Below, one piece after another: positions 57,704-64,000 of a DNA stretch of 64,000 bases (its first letter is position 1; each line of letters begins with the position of its first letter). The translations under genes were made by a program, and so were the position numbers. The notes below the pieces were generated by a model. It saw only the letters and a list, made by a program, of their open reading frames with translations. It did no database searches and was not told the origin of the DNA. Origin of the DNA: an uncultured Archangium sp. (GTDB taxonomy: Bacteria; Myxococcota; Myxococcia; Myxococcales; Myxococcaceae); contig CAIVGN010000048.1 in assembly GCA_903905455.1 (NCBI GenBank), positions 1 through 64,000 on the forward strand. The letters are read 5' to 3'.

Positions 57704-58357
57704 GTGACGCGGACGCTCTTCATCGGTGACGTGCACGGCTGCAACGACGAGCTCGGCGACCTGCTCGAGGCCGCCGGGTGGACGTCGGAAGACCGGCTCG
57801 TCCTGGTGGGCGACCTGGTCGCCAAGGGCCCCGACTCCGCGGGCGTGGTGCAGCGGGCCGTCGAGCTGGGCGCGCTCGCGGTGCTGGGCAACCACGACGC
57901 CCACCTCCTCGAGGTGCGTGCGGGGCTCTCCAAGAAGTCGCACCACGCGCAGGTCGCCAGGAGCCTCACCGACGCGCAGTGGAAGTACCTCGACCACCTC
58001 CCGCTGTGGCTCGACCTGCCCGAACTCAACACCCTGGTGGTGCACGCGGGCCTGGTGCCCACCGTGGAGCTCAGCCGCCAGCCGCGGCACCTGCTGCTCA
58101 ACATGCGCTCCCTCGACGCCTCGGGGCACGCCTCGATGCGCGTCGACGGCGGGGTGCCCTGGGCGTCGCGCTGGCCCGGCCCCCGCCACGTGGTCTTCGG
58201 CCACGACGCGCTGCGCGGGCTCCAGCAGCACCCCTTCGCCACCGGCCTCGACACCGGCTGCGTGTACGGCAAGCGCCTGACCGGCCTGTGGCTGCCGACC
58301 TACGAGCTGGTGTCGGTGCCCGCGCGGCGGGTGTGGCAGCAGCCCGATTCCGGCTAA
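57704..58357 (+). CDS. ApaH-like metallophosphoesterase
   Basis: A 217-residue calcineurin-type phosphoesterase from GTG 57704. The metal motifs G-D-V-H-G, G-D-L-V-A-K-G-P-D-S and G-N-H-D-A-H are in order, followed by V-H-A-G-L-V-P and F-G-H-D-A. This is the arrangement of ApaH-type diadenosine-tetraphosphate hydrolases; E. coli ApaH is ~280 residues, so this is a short form and the substrate is not certain. It follows orn and precedes a small Cys-cluster gene, probably one operon. Confidence 0.88.
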   Translation: MTRTLFIGDVHGCNDELGDLLEAAGWTSEDRLVLVGDLVAKGPDSAGVVQRAVELGALAVLGNHDAHLLEVRAGLSKKSHHAQVARSLTDAQWKYLDHLPLWLDLPELNTLVVHAGLVPTVELSRQPRHLLLNMRSLDASGHASMRVDGGVPWASRWPGPRHVVFGHDALRGLQQHPFATGLDTGCVYGKRLTGLWLPTYELVSVPARRVWQQPDSG

Positions 58358-58369
58358 GAGTCGTCGGTC

Positions 58370-58741
58370 ATGACCACCGCCGAACTCGTCCCCTTCTTCG
58401 AAGGCCCCCTGCAGCAGATGCGGGAACTCGAGCGCCAGCTCCACTCTCAGGACATCGAGGCCGAGCTCGCCAAGCCGCCGTCGAAGGCGTGCTGCTCGGG
58501 GGGCTGTGGGTGCGGCTCGAAGCTGCAGCTGCTGGTGCGCAAGGACGACGTGCCCCGCGTCGCGCAGCTCATGCAGGCCGAATGGCTCGCGGCCGTCGAG
58601 CGAGAGGGCGTGAGCACCCAGGGCCTCGTGCAGCTGCAGACCCCCGTCGCAGAAGGCGCCGAGCCGCCGTGCCCCGCGTGCGGCTTCCTGGGTCCGCTCC
58701 AGGCGGGCGCGTGCGGTGACTGTGGCCTGCAGCTCGAGTGA
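58370..58741 (+). CDS. small Cys-cluster / zinc-ribbon-like hypothetical protein
   Basis: A 123-residue protein. An N-terminal amphipathic helix (P-L-Q-Q-M-R-E-L-E-R-Q-L) is followed by a C-C-S-G-G-C-G-C-G-S cluster near residue 42. A helical region follows, then a C-terminal zinc-ribbon-like pair C-P-A-C-G-F ... C-G-D-C-G-L. Two metal sites are likely. Function unknown. It starts 12 bases after the metallophosphoesterase gene and directly abuts the convergent membrane-protein gene. Confidence 0.7.
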   Translation: MTTAELVPFFEGPLQQMRELERQLHSQDIEAELAKPPSKACCSGGCGCGSKLQLLVRKDDVPRVAQLMQAEWLAAVEREGVSTQGLVQLQTPVAEGAEPPCPACGFLGPLQAGACGDCGLQLE

Positions 58742-59002
58742 CTAGCGGCCCGGCAGTCGCCAGCCCACGTACGCCACCAGTACCCAGGCCGCGACGAGCA
58801 CCAGCGGCACCGCCGCGACGACGAGCACCCACGAGCTGCGCGTGACCTCGGGGCGGGGCCAGTCGGCGCGGGTGAAGGCGAAGCCGATGCCCCGGCCGCG
58901 CACCTCGAGGTTCAACAGCAGGCCCGCGCTCGCGTAGATGATGGGCGAGAGCTTCAGGTTGCCCAGCCAGCGCAGGGTGTACGCGCCGTCGCGCAGCAGC
59001 AT
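58742..59002 (-). CDS. small hypothetical membrane protein
   Basis: An 86-residue protein from ATG 59002. The first ~55 residues are a mixed beta region (S-P-I-I-Y-A-S-A-G-L-L-L-N-L-E-V-R). Residues ~58-80 form one long hydrophobic helix (W-V-L-V-V-A-A-V-P-L-V-L-V-A-A-W-V-L-V-A-Y-V). It is probably an inner-membrane protein with its N-terminus in the cytoplasm. No family is recognised. Convergent with the Cys-cluster gene. Confidence 0.6.
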   Translation of the reverse strand: MLLRDGAYTLRWLGNLKLSPIIYASAGLLLNLEVRGRGIGFAFTRADWPRPEVTRSSWVLVVAAVPLVLVAAWVLVAYVGWRLPGR

Positions 59003-59100
59003 CGGGCGTCAGTGTGCCGTGACGTTGGTCTCCATGCCCAGCAGCTCGAACTCCCCACTCGCGAAGGCGCCCGTGGGATCTACGTGCCGCCCAGACCCGC

Positions 59101-59134
59101 AAAAAAACGAACGGCGCCGACTCTCGTCGACGCC
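59101..59134 (-). terminator. rho-independent terminator of the Lys-rich secreted protein gene
   Basis: On the minus strand GGCGTCGAC pairs with GTCGGCGCC around a four-base GAGA loop, with one G-U pair. TTCG and a seven-T tract then run to 59101. It lies 28 bases after the stop at 59163. Confidence 0.85.
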
Positions 59135-59162
59135 GCCGGGTGCTTGGCTGAAGGGGCTTCGC

Positions 59163-59471
59163 TTACTTCTTGGCGGGCGCCGGCTTCTTCAGCTCGGGCT
59201 TCTTCGCCTCTTCCTTCTTCTCTTCGGCCTTCACGGGCTCGGCCGCCTTCTCCGCGTCCTTCACGCCCGCGACCTTCATCTCGTCCTTCTTCTCGATGGC
59301 CGCGGCCGGCATGACCTTCTTCTCGTCCTTCTTCTCTTCCTTCTTCACCTCGGCGGCCTTCACGGTCTCCTTGGCTTCGATCTTCTTCTCCGTGGCCGCG
59401 GCGGCGGGGGGCGCACCGGCAAAGGCGGCGAGCGAGAAGGTGGCGGCGGCGGCGAGGGCGAGCTTCTTCAT
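59163..59471 (-). CDS. small secreted Lys/Glu/Ala-rich protein
   Basis: A 102-residue protein from ATG 59471. The signal peptide is clear (M-K-K-L-A-L-A-A-A-A-T-F-S-L-A-A-F-A-G-A). The mature part is a highly charged Lys/Glu repeat with K-K-E-E-K-K-D-E-K-K, similar to Myxobacterial low-complexity periplasmic proteins. It is probably unstructured or forms a coiled coil. Function unknown. A strong terminator follows. Confidence 0.7.
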   Translation of the reverse strand: MKKLALAAAATFSLAAFAGAPPAAAATEKKIEAKETVKAAEVKKEEKKDEKKVMPAAAIEKKDEMKVAGVKDAEKAAEPVKAEEKKEEAKKPELKKPAPAKK

Positions 59472-59573
59472 GGGTATCTCCAGGGAGTTTTGCCGTCGGA
59501 GATCGACAGGCGCGCCTCTGACGACGCACCCTCCACCTGATTCACGCCTCACTTCACGTGGGCGAAAAAAACC

Positions 59574-60128
59574 TCAGAACAGCTTGAGCCGCAGGGTCTT
59601 CGCCCGGGCCTGCACGTCTGAATCGAGGCTCGTCATCTCCTGCGACTTGAGGCGCTGCTCGAGCGAGCGGGGCGCTTTGCCCTTCACCAACCGGCCCTCT
59701 TCGGCCAGCAGCTCGAGCTTGGCCAGGGCCTTGTCGACGATGCGGTCCTTCGGGTGGTCGAGCAACGAGTCGAGGAAGAAGGCGTCGTCGGGCAGCTCGT
59801 TGGCGGCGACGTACTCCACCGCGCGCTCCGCCCAGGCCTTGCGGTCGGGGGCGTCGGTCACCTTCTGCATGGCGACCTTCAGCTCCTTGCGCTTGCCCTC
59901 GGGGTCGAAGGTGGCCGCGAGGCCTTCGGGCAGCGCGCCGCCGCTGAACAGCGAGTCGGCCGCCTTCTTGTACTTCTCGTAGCTCGCGCTGCGCTCGATG
60001 CGCTGCTGGCCCGGGTCGTCCTGCCGCGAGTGGTACTTCGACTTGCCACGCTGGGCGTCGAGCTCGCGGAACGACTTGTTACGTTTGCCGGTAAAGCCGC
60101 TACTTCCTTCGTCTTCTTTGCGGGGCAT
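59574..60128 (-). CDS. hypothetical 184-residue protein
   Basis: Begins at ATG 60128 (M-P-R-K-E-D-E-G-S-S-G-F) with GGAG correctly placed upstream; the open frame extends further but the start there has no support. A basic, Ser-rich N-terminal tail (K-R-N-K-S-F-R-E-L-D-A-Q-R-G-K-S-K-Y) is followed by helices. A-Y-E-K-Y-K-K-A-A-D-like and K-R-K-E-L-K-V-A-M-Q-K-V stretches indicate a charged helical bundle. No signal peptide. The protein is unassigned, but its even helical pattern looks conserved. Confidence 0.65.
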   Translation of the reverse strand: MPRKEDEGSSGFTGKRNKSFRELDAQRGKSKYHSRQDDPGQQRIERSASYEKYKKAADSLFSGGALPEGLAATFDPEGKRKELKVAMQKVTDAPDRKAWAERAVEYVAANELPDDAFFLDSLLDHPKDRIVDKALAKLELLAEEGRLVKGKAPRSLEQRLKSQEMTSLDSDVQARAKTLRLKLF

Positions 60129-60210
60129 CAGCTGCTCCAGAGATGCGCCCGGCCGCGCGAACATGGGGCCGGTGCGACGCCGTAACAGTCGTCGAGTCCA
60201 TACCCTCGCG

Positions 60211-60945
60211 TCAAGCGGCGGACTTCCACATCGCCATGGCCGCCCGGGCCACGAGGTCGCGCACCCGCGCCGCTTCCGGCTCCGCCAGGGGGTGGGCCTC
60301 GTCGGAGGTGGCCTCGAAGAGGCTCTCGTCCATCCACTCCACCAGCGCTTTGGGCAGGGCGTCCAGGGTGGCCTTCTTCGGCACCATCGACTCGTCGATG
60401 GAGTCCACCGTGCGCCCACCCAGCTCCAGCATGGCGAAGACCTCGCCCACCAGGTGCCGCGCCAGGGCGAAGCCCGCGTCTTCCAGGCCCGAGTCGTCGA
60501 GCCACGAGACCAGCGCGTCTTGCCGGTTCTCGAAGGCGTGCTCGAAGCGCTGGCGCTCCTTGGGGTAGTCCTCGAAGTGCCGCCAGGCCGCCTCGATGAA
60601 GTCGTCGTCGGGGCCCTCGTCGCCGAAGGCCTCGGGCTTCTGCGCCTTCTCGCGCTTGATCTTCACCCCGGCTTCCTGGAGGTCGACCTTCTTGCCGGCG
60701 GCGATGAGCTCGTAGAGGCCCAGCAGGTTGCCGAAGAGCGTGGCGGCCTCGTCGGGCGAGCCGAACGTGGGCTCGTCTTCCCACAGGGCCTGGATGACGA
60801 CGGGCGCGGGCACGCCGTCTTTCACCGCCTTCTGGAACGCCCCGGCCACGTCTTCCACGTCGGCCAGGGAGCCCGACTGGGTGAGCAGCTTCTGCAAAAC
60901 GGCCTGTCCTTCGAAGGCCCGATCGATGTCGTCACGTCGGCTCAT
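60211..60945 (-). CDS. hypothetical 244-residue acidic helical protein
   Basis: A 244-residue protein from ATG 60945. It overlaps the upstream stop by four bases (ATGA), so it is coupled to the methyltransferase gene. Acidic and helical throughout: V-L-Q-K-L-L-T-Q-S-G-S-L near the start, D-F-I-E-A-A-W-R-H-F-E-D-Y in the middle, L-V-E-W-M-D-E-S-L-F near the end. There is no signal peptide or membrane segment. No family is recognised. The coupling hints at a role with the membrane methyltransferase, but this is only inference. Confidence 0.72.
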   Translation of the reverse strand: MSRRDDIDRAFEGQAVLQKLLTQSGSLADVEDVAGAFQKAVKDGVPAPVVIQALWEDEPTFGSPDEAATLFGNLLGLYELIAAGKKVDLQEAGVKIKREKAQKPEAFGDEGPDDDFIEAAWRHFEDYPKERQRFEHAFENRQDALVSWLDDSGLEDAGFALARHLVGEVFAMLELGGRTVDSIDESMVPKKATLDALPKALVEWMDESLFEATSDEAHPLAEPEAARVRDLVARAAMAMWKSAA

Positions 60946-61646
60946 GCGCGGCTCACCTTCTTCCACACCTTGTTGGCGATGAGCAGCACCAGGAGCGCCG
61001 CGAGCACCGCGAGATATTTCTTCCCCAGCGACGCCGGCAACTCGGTGCGGGCGAAGCGTTCCCACAGCAACAACACCGTCGCGCCCATACCCCACGCCAC
61101 CAGCGGGTTCACCTCTCGCTGCAGCGCGCGCTTCCACCCGAACGGCCCCTGGAGCTGACCCACGGCCCCCAGCCTCGGCACCCACCCCGGCACCCGCGCG
61201 GCCCACTCGTCGTACTGGGCGCCATAGGTGCGGCGGAGCAGGGCCTCCTCGGCGCGCACGATGAAGGCGTGGCTCAGCAGCCAGTAGCCGAAGCCCAGGG
61301 TCCACGCCCAGGGCTCGTGGGCAATGCACAGCAGGCCCACGGTGATGAAGAAGTTGCCCAGGTAGAGCGGGTGGCGCACCACCGCGTAGGGCCCCTCGGT
61401 GTTCAGGGCGTGCGACTGCAGGGTCCGCGACTCGGAGCTGGTGCCTTTGGGCACGAAGCCGATGCTCACGAAGCGGATCGCCGCCCCCAGCACGCACAGG
61501 GCGAGGCCCAGCCCGTCGAGCGCGGCGTCGACCGCGGCTCCCCCCGGCCCCGGGTACGGGTGCGAGTCCCAGGCCTGACGCATGACGACGTAGATGACCG
61601 GCAGGGGCGCGAAGCTCCGAATTCGGAAGAAAACAGCCCCGGCCAT
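60942..61646 (-). CDS. ICMT/PEMT-like membrane methyltransferase
   Basis: A 234-residue membrane protein. ATG 61646 (M-A-G-A-V-F-F) is chosen because the residues before it overlap the region upstream of the sigma gene and look non-coding. It has about five helices. The signature N-T-E-G-P-Y-A-V-V-R-H-P-L-Y-L-G-N-F-F matches the isoprenylcysteine carboxyl methyltransferase / phospholipid N-methyltransferase family, and E-E-A-L-L-R-R-T-Y-G-A-Q-Y near the C-terminus completes the SAM-binding region. It methylates a lipid or a lipid-linked acceptor; the substrate cannot be told. It is divergent from the sigma gene. Confidence 0.85.
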   Translation of the reverse strand: MAGAVFFRIRSFAPLPVIYVVMRQAWDSHPYPGPGGAAVDAALDGLGLALCVLGAAIRFVSIGFVPKGTSSESRTLQSHALNTEGPYAVVRHPLYLGNFFITVGLLCIAHEPWAWTLGFGYWLLSHAFIVRAEEALLRRTYGAQYDEWAARVPGWVPRLGAVGQLQGPFGWKRALQREVNPLVAWGMGATVLLLWERFARTELPASLGKKYLAVLAALLVLLIANKVWKKVSRA

Positions 61647-61764
61647 GTCCCACGCGCGCGCCACGGGCTCGCTGTACCACGCGCCCAACCCCCGAGAAGT
61701 GCCTGCATTTCGCGCGGGCTCGAGCCCTGAATGGCGCCGTTGGCCGGTGACACTCACGGTTGCA

Positions 61765-62394
61765 ATGGAGCTCTCGCTTTACAGTTGGCGAACCCGGGGG
61801 GTACAGCGCCCCGCCGTGACCTCTTCCGCAGCCCGCGCTGATGTCGTCGAGCGCGCCCGGTCGGGTGACGTGACCGCCTTTCGCGAGCTCTACTCGCTGC
61901 ACCAGCGCCAGGTGGCCCGGCAGCTGGCCTTCCTCGTGCCCCGCAGCGACCTGGAAGACGTGCTCCAGGACGTGTTCATCGAGGTCTACAAGAGCATCCG
62001 CAGGTTCGAGGGTAAGAGCGCCTTCACCACGTGGCTCTACCGGCTGACCGTGCACGTGGCGATGAAGGCCCGGCGCAAGCAGACCCGCAGCCGCCTCGAC
62101 ATCGTGGAAGACGTGCCCGACCGCGCCGACGAGGGGCCCTCGCCCATGGACGTGGCGCTCTCGGCCGAGCGGCAGGCGCGGGTCGAAGCCCTGCTCGAGA
62201 AGCTCTCGCCCAAGAAGCGCGCCGTGCTGGTGATGCACGACCTGCAGGGCGTCGAGGCGCAGCGCATCGCGGAGATCCTCGACACCAACATCCTCACCGT
62301 GCGCACCCGGTTGTTCTACGCGCGCCGCGAACTCGAGGTCCTCGCCAAGGACGACCCGGCGCTCGCGGATTTCTTCGGCGGAGGCACCCCATGA
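61765..62394 (+). CDS. ECF-type RNA polymerase sigma factor
   Basis: A 209-residue ECF sigma factor. Region 2 (~35-105) has D-L-E-D-V-L-Q-D-V-F-I-E-V-Y and S-A-F-T-T-W-L-Y-R-L-T. Region 4 (~145-195) has L-S-P-K-K-R-A-V-L-V-M-H-D-L-Q-G and I-A-E-I-L-D-T-N-I-L-T-V-R-T-R-L. ATG 61765 is used; GTG 61816 would give a protein 17 residues shorter and is equally plausible. The stop overlaps the start of the anti-sigma gene (ATGA). Its regulon is unknown, but the partner's FecR-like region suggests envelope-stress or surface signalling. Confidence 0.93.
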   Translation: MELSLYSWRTRGVQRPAVTSSAARADVVERARSGDVTAFRELYSLHQRQVARQLAFLVPRSDLEDVLQDVFIEVYKSIRRFEGKSAFTTWLYRLTVHVAMKARRKQTRSRLDIVEDVPDRADEGPSPMDVALSAERQARVEALLEKLSPKKRAVLVMHDLQGVEAQRIAEILDTNILTVRTRLFYARRELEVLAKDDPALADFFGGGTP

Positions 62395-63761
62395 AGCACC
62401 TCGAGCCCGACGCCCTCGAAGCGGCTGCGCGCGCCCCGGCGACAGGCGACGTCGCGGCGCACCTCGCGTCGTGCGCCGAGTGTCGCGAGCACGTCTCCCG
62501 TGCGCAGGGCCGCCAGCGGCTGCTCGCGGGCCTGACCCCGTACACCCTCTCGGACCTCGCGTTTCGTCGCGTGGAGGCGCGCCTCGACGAGGCCGTCGCC
62601 GCGGGCGAAGCCGAGCCCTCGTCGTGGCGTTGGCTGGGCTTCGTGGCGGGCGCCGTGGCCGCGGTCGCCGTGGCCTTCTTCTTCGTGTCCAGCGAGCCGG
62701 CCCTGCCCGGGGTGGTGGTGAACCTCCCGCGGCCCCAGGTGGCGCTCGGGCAGGCCCCGTTTCACCCGCTCACCGTGCTGCGCGCGGTCGACGCCCAGGC
62801 GCGCCTGGGGTCTGAGGCCTGGCGTCCCGTCTCGGCCGGCGACGTGCTGGGGGCCGGGGAGGCCGTCTCTTCGCACGCCATCGCGCTCGCGCCCGCGTCG
62901 GACGAGCGCTGGACGTTCTTCGCCGATGGTTCGTTGTCGCTGGGGGGCGCGGCCTCGCTGACCCTGGGCGCCGGGGAGATCCTCGCCAGCGTCGGGTCGC
63001 CGGTGGAGGTGCTGGTCTCGTCGCGTCGCCTGCTGAGCACCGACGCGCTCTTCTCCGTCTCGCGGGTCGGCGCCGAGGTGGTGCTGCAGGTGAGCGCGGG
63101 CGAGGTCGAGGTGGTCGATTCGCTCACCGCCGAGCGGCGCATGGTGAAGGCGCCCCGCGCGCTGCGCTGGAGCGACGGCTCGGCGCTCAAGGACGGTCGC
63201 GATGAGGTGCTGCGTGCGCTGGCCGCGCCGGCCGTGCCCGGCAAGCCGTGGACGCGCTTCGACACCCACGCGCTGCTCGCCGGCACCGACGTCTCGCTCG
63301 ACGGCCTGAAGCTGGGCAAGGCCCCCTTCGTGGAGCTGGTGACCGCCGGTCGCCGTCGCCTGGGCCTGACGCCGCCGGGGGGGGCGCAGCGCGAGTCATG
63401 GCTCGAGCTCATCGGGGGCCAGCCCTACACCGCGAAGGTCGAACTCCCCGCGCTCGAGAACGACGGGCCCGAGCCTGATGCCGCGGCCCTCGATCGCGTG
63501 TTGTCGGAGCTCAAGCGGCAGCGCCCGAAGTTGGCGGCCTGCTACGACAAGTGGCTCAAGGCCAACCCTACGGCGCAGGGCGAAGTGACGCTCGAGCTGT
63601 TGGTCGGTGCCCAGGGCAGGGTGAAGCGGGCGCGGGTGCTCGACGGCACCATCAGCGCGGCCTCGTCGGAGTGCCTGGTGACGACGGCGAAGTCGCTGGT
63701 CCTGCCTCCGCTGGGGGCCGACGCGACGCTCGAAGTGCCCCTGCTGCTGCGCAACCACTGA
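62391..63761 (+). CDS. membrane anti-sigma factor with FecR-like and AgmX/PglI-type C-terminal region
   Basis: A 456-residue protein. An N-terminal anti-sigma zinc-finger-like segment (~1-60) has H-L-A-S-C-A-E-C-R-E-H, a H-x3-C-x2-C motif. A single membrane helix follows at ~83-100 (F-V-A-G-A-V-A-A-V-A-V-A-F-F-F-V). The periplasmic part (~105-330) is a FecR-like beta region (G-D-V-L-G-A-G-E-A-V; L-S-L-G-G-A-A-S-L-T-L-G-A-G). The last ~90 residues resemble the AgmX/PglI C-terminal domain, with V-L-S-E-L-K-R-Q-R-P-K-L-A-A-C-Y-D-K-W and G-E-V-T-L-E-L-L-V. It holds the co-encoded sigma factor until an outside signal arrives. Confidence 0.85.
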   Translation: MKHLEPDALEAAARAPATGDVAAHLASCAECREHVSRAQGRQRLLAGLTPYTLSDLAFRRVEARLDEAVAAGEAEPSSWRWLGFVAGAVAAVAVAFFFVSSEPALPGVVVNLPRPQVALGQAPFHPLTVLRAVDAQARLGSEAWRPVSAGDVLGAGEAVSSHAIALAPASDERWTFFADGSLSLGGAASLTLGAGEILASVGSPVEVLVSSRRLLSTDALFSVSRVGAEVVLQVSAGEVEVVDSLTAERRMVKAPRALRWSDGSALKDGRDEVLRALAAPAVPGKPWTRFDTHALLAGTDVSLDGLKLGKAPFVELVTAGRRRLGLTPPGGAQRESWLELIGGQPYTAKVELPALENDGPEPDAAALDRVLSELKRQRPKLAACYDKWLKANPTAQGEVTLELLVGAQGRVKRARVLDGTISAASSECLVTTAKSLVLPPLGADATLEVPLLLRNH

Positions 63762-63762
63762 T

Positions 63763-63808
63763 CTCCCTCGCCCTGCGCCAGCGGGGAGAGGGCCGGGGTG
63801 AGGGGCCG
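63763..63808 (+). repeat. REP-like palindromic element, copy D
   Basis: CTCCCTCGCCCTGCGCCAGC then GGGGAGAGGGCCGGGGTGAG and GGGCC closely match copy A (4035-4079). The stem CCCTCGCC/GGAGAGGG has a mismatch. It lies two bases after the anti-sigma gene and between convergent genes, a typical REP position. Confidence 0.75.
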
Positions 63809-63822
63809 TTATCACCGACCAC

Positions 63823-64000
63823 TCACTGGTACGGGTTGCGCTCGTCCAGGTTGAGCGGGTTGTTCTTCTTCACCTTCTTCACGGGAGGCTCGACCTTCGG
63901 CGCGACCACGGTGGGCGCCACCAGCTCGACCGGGGTGAGCGTCACGCGCTGGCTGCGGTTCGCATCGAACAGGAGCTGAAACTGCCCGCTCATGAACCCG
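63823..64000 (-). CDS. hypothetical protein, C-terminal fragment (runs off right edge)
   Basis: The last 58 codons of a gene continue beyond the window. It reads G-F-M-S-G-Q-F-Q-L-L-F-D-A-N-R-S, then a Pro/Val/Lys-rich stretch (V-A-P-K-V-E-P-P-V-K-K-V-K-K) and ends N-P-L-N-L-D-E-R-N-P-Y-Q before TGA at 63823-63825. The Lys-rich Pro linker and the N-P-L-N-L-D-E-R-N-P-Y-Q end look like the tails of myxobacterial Ser/Thr protein kinases, but no kinase motif is in view, so the family is left open. Confidence 0.55.
   Translation of the reverse strand, partial: GFMSGQFQLLFDANRSQRVTLTPVELVAPTVVAPKVEPPVKKVKKNNPLNLDERNPYQ

Overview
This is a very GC-rich, gene-dense stretch of a bacterial chromosome. 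The gene content points to Myxococcota (a myxobacterium-like deltaproteobacterium). The clues are a lipoprotein-rich gene set, a Kelch-repeat surface protein with a repeated V-V-D-A-G tail and a MYXO-CTERM-like end, GTP-dependent PEP carboxykinase, several ECF sigma/anti-sigma pairs, two-component genes with non-DNA-binding outputs, and a LexA-type box of the myxobacterial form upstream of recA. The genus cannot be named from the sequence alone. No phage, plasmid, insertion sequence, CRISPR array or rRNA was seen.

Layout. 1-7.5 kb: an ECF sigma/anti-sigma pair, a large Pro-rich hypothetical protein, recA, a PilZ protein, a TerB/LETM1-like protein, a second ECF sigma/anti-sigma pair and a stand-alone receiver protein. 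7.6-7.8 kb: tRNA-Pro(CGG) with its own promoter and a strong terminator. 7.8-16.1 kb: an unknown 648-residue protein, then a histidine kinase / HDOD response regulator / second response regulator / damaged OmpA-like operon, and a frameshifted gene. 16.2-21.2 kb: an accessory-looking block with a VWA protein, small proteins, an atypical sigma-like protein behind a near-consensus promoter, twin TPR-like proteins and small unknowns. 21.3-29.5 kb: a second frameshifted gene, RsuA-type pseudouridine synthase, thioesterase, an orphan periplasmic-binding lipoprotein with a coupled TPR protein, a TIGR02996 protein, PEP carboxykinase and a YkgJ-type cysteine-cluster protein.

29.6-42.2 kb is an envelope region: an MscS channel, a lipoprotein, the giant Kelch protein, two beta-helix lipoproteins coupled by TGATG, and an EGF-repeat lipoprotein. 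42.3-48.3 kb is a nucleoside uptake and salvage module: a BMP-type ABC transporter (binding lipoprotein, double ATPase, two permeases) divergent from a pyrimidine-nucleoside phosphorylase. 48.4-64 kb is mixed: a DEAD-box helicase with a 19-residue repeat tail, a USP-like/phospholipase D fusion, SUI1/YciH, a VKOR-DsbA fusion divergent from YgfZ, oligoribonuclease, an ApaH-like phosphatase, several unknowns, an ICMT-like membrane methyltransferase, a third ECF sigma with a FecR-like membrane anti-sigma, and the C-terminus of another gene at the right edge.

Most notable: a REP-like palindromic element occurs four times. Two copies lie head to head, in frame, inside the linker of the ABC ATPase. 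At least two genes look frameshifted and one looks eroded. The 16-21 kb block and the fusion proteins are the best candidates for undescribed biology, but their functions cannot be read from sequence alone.
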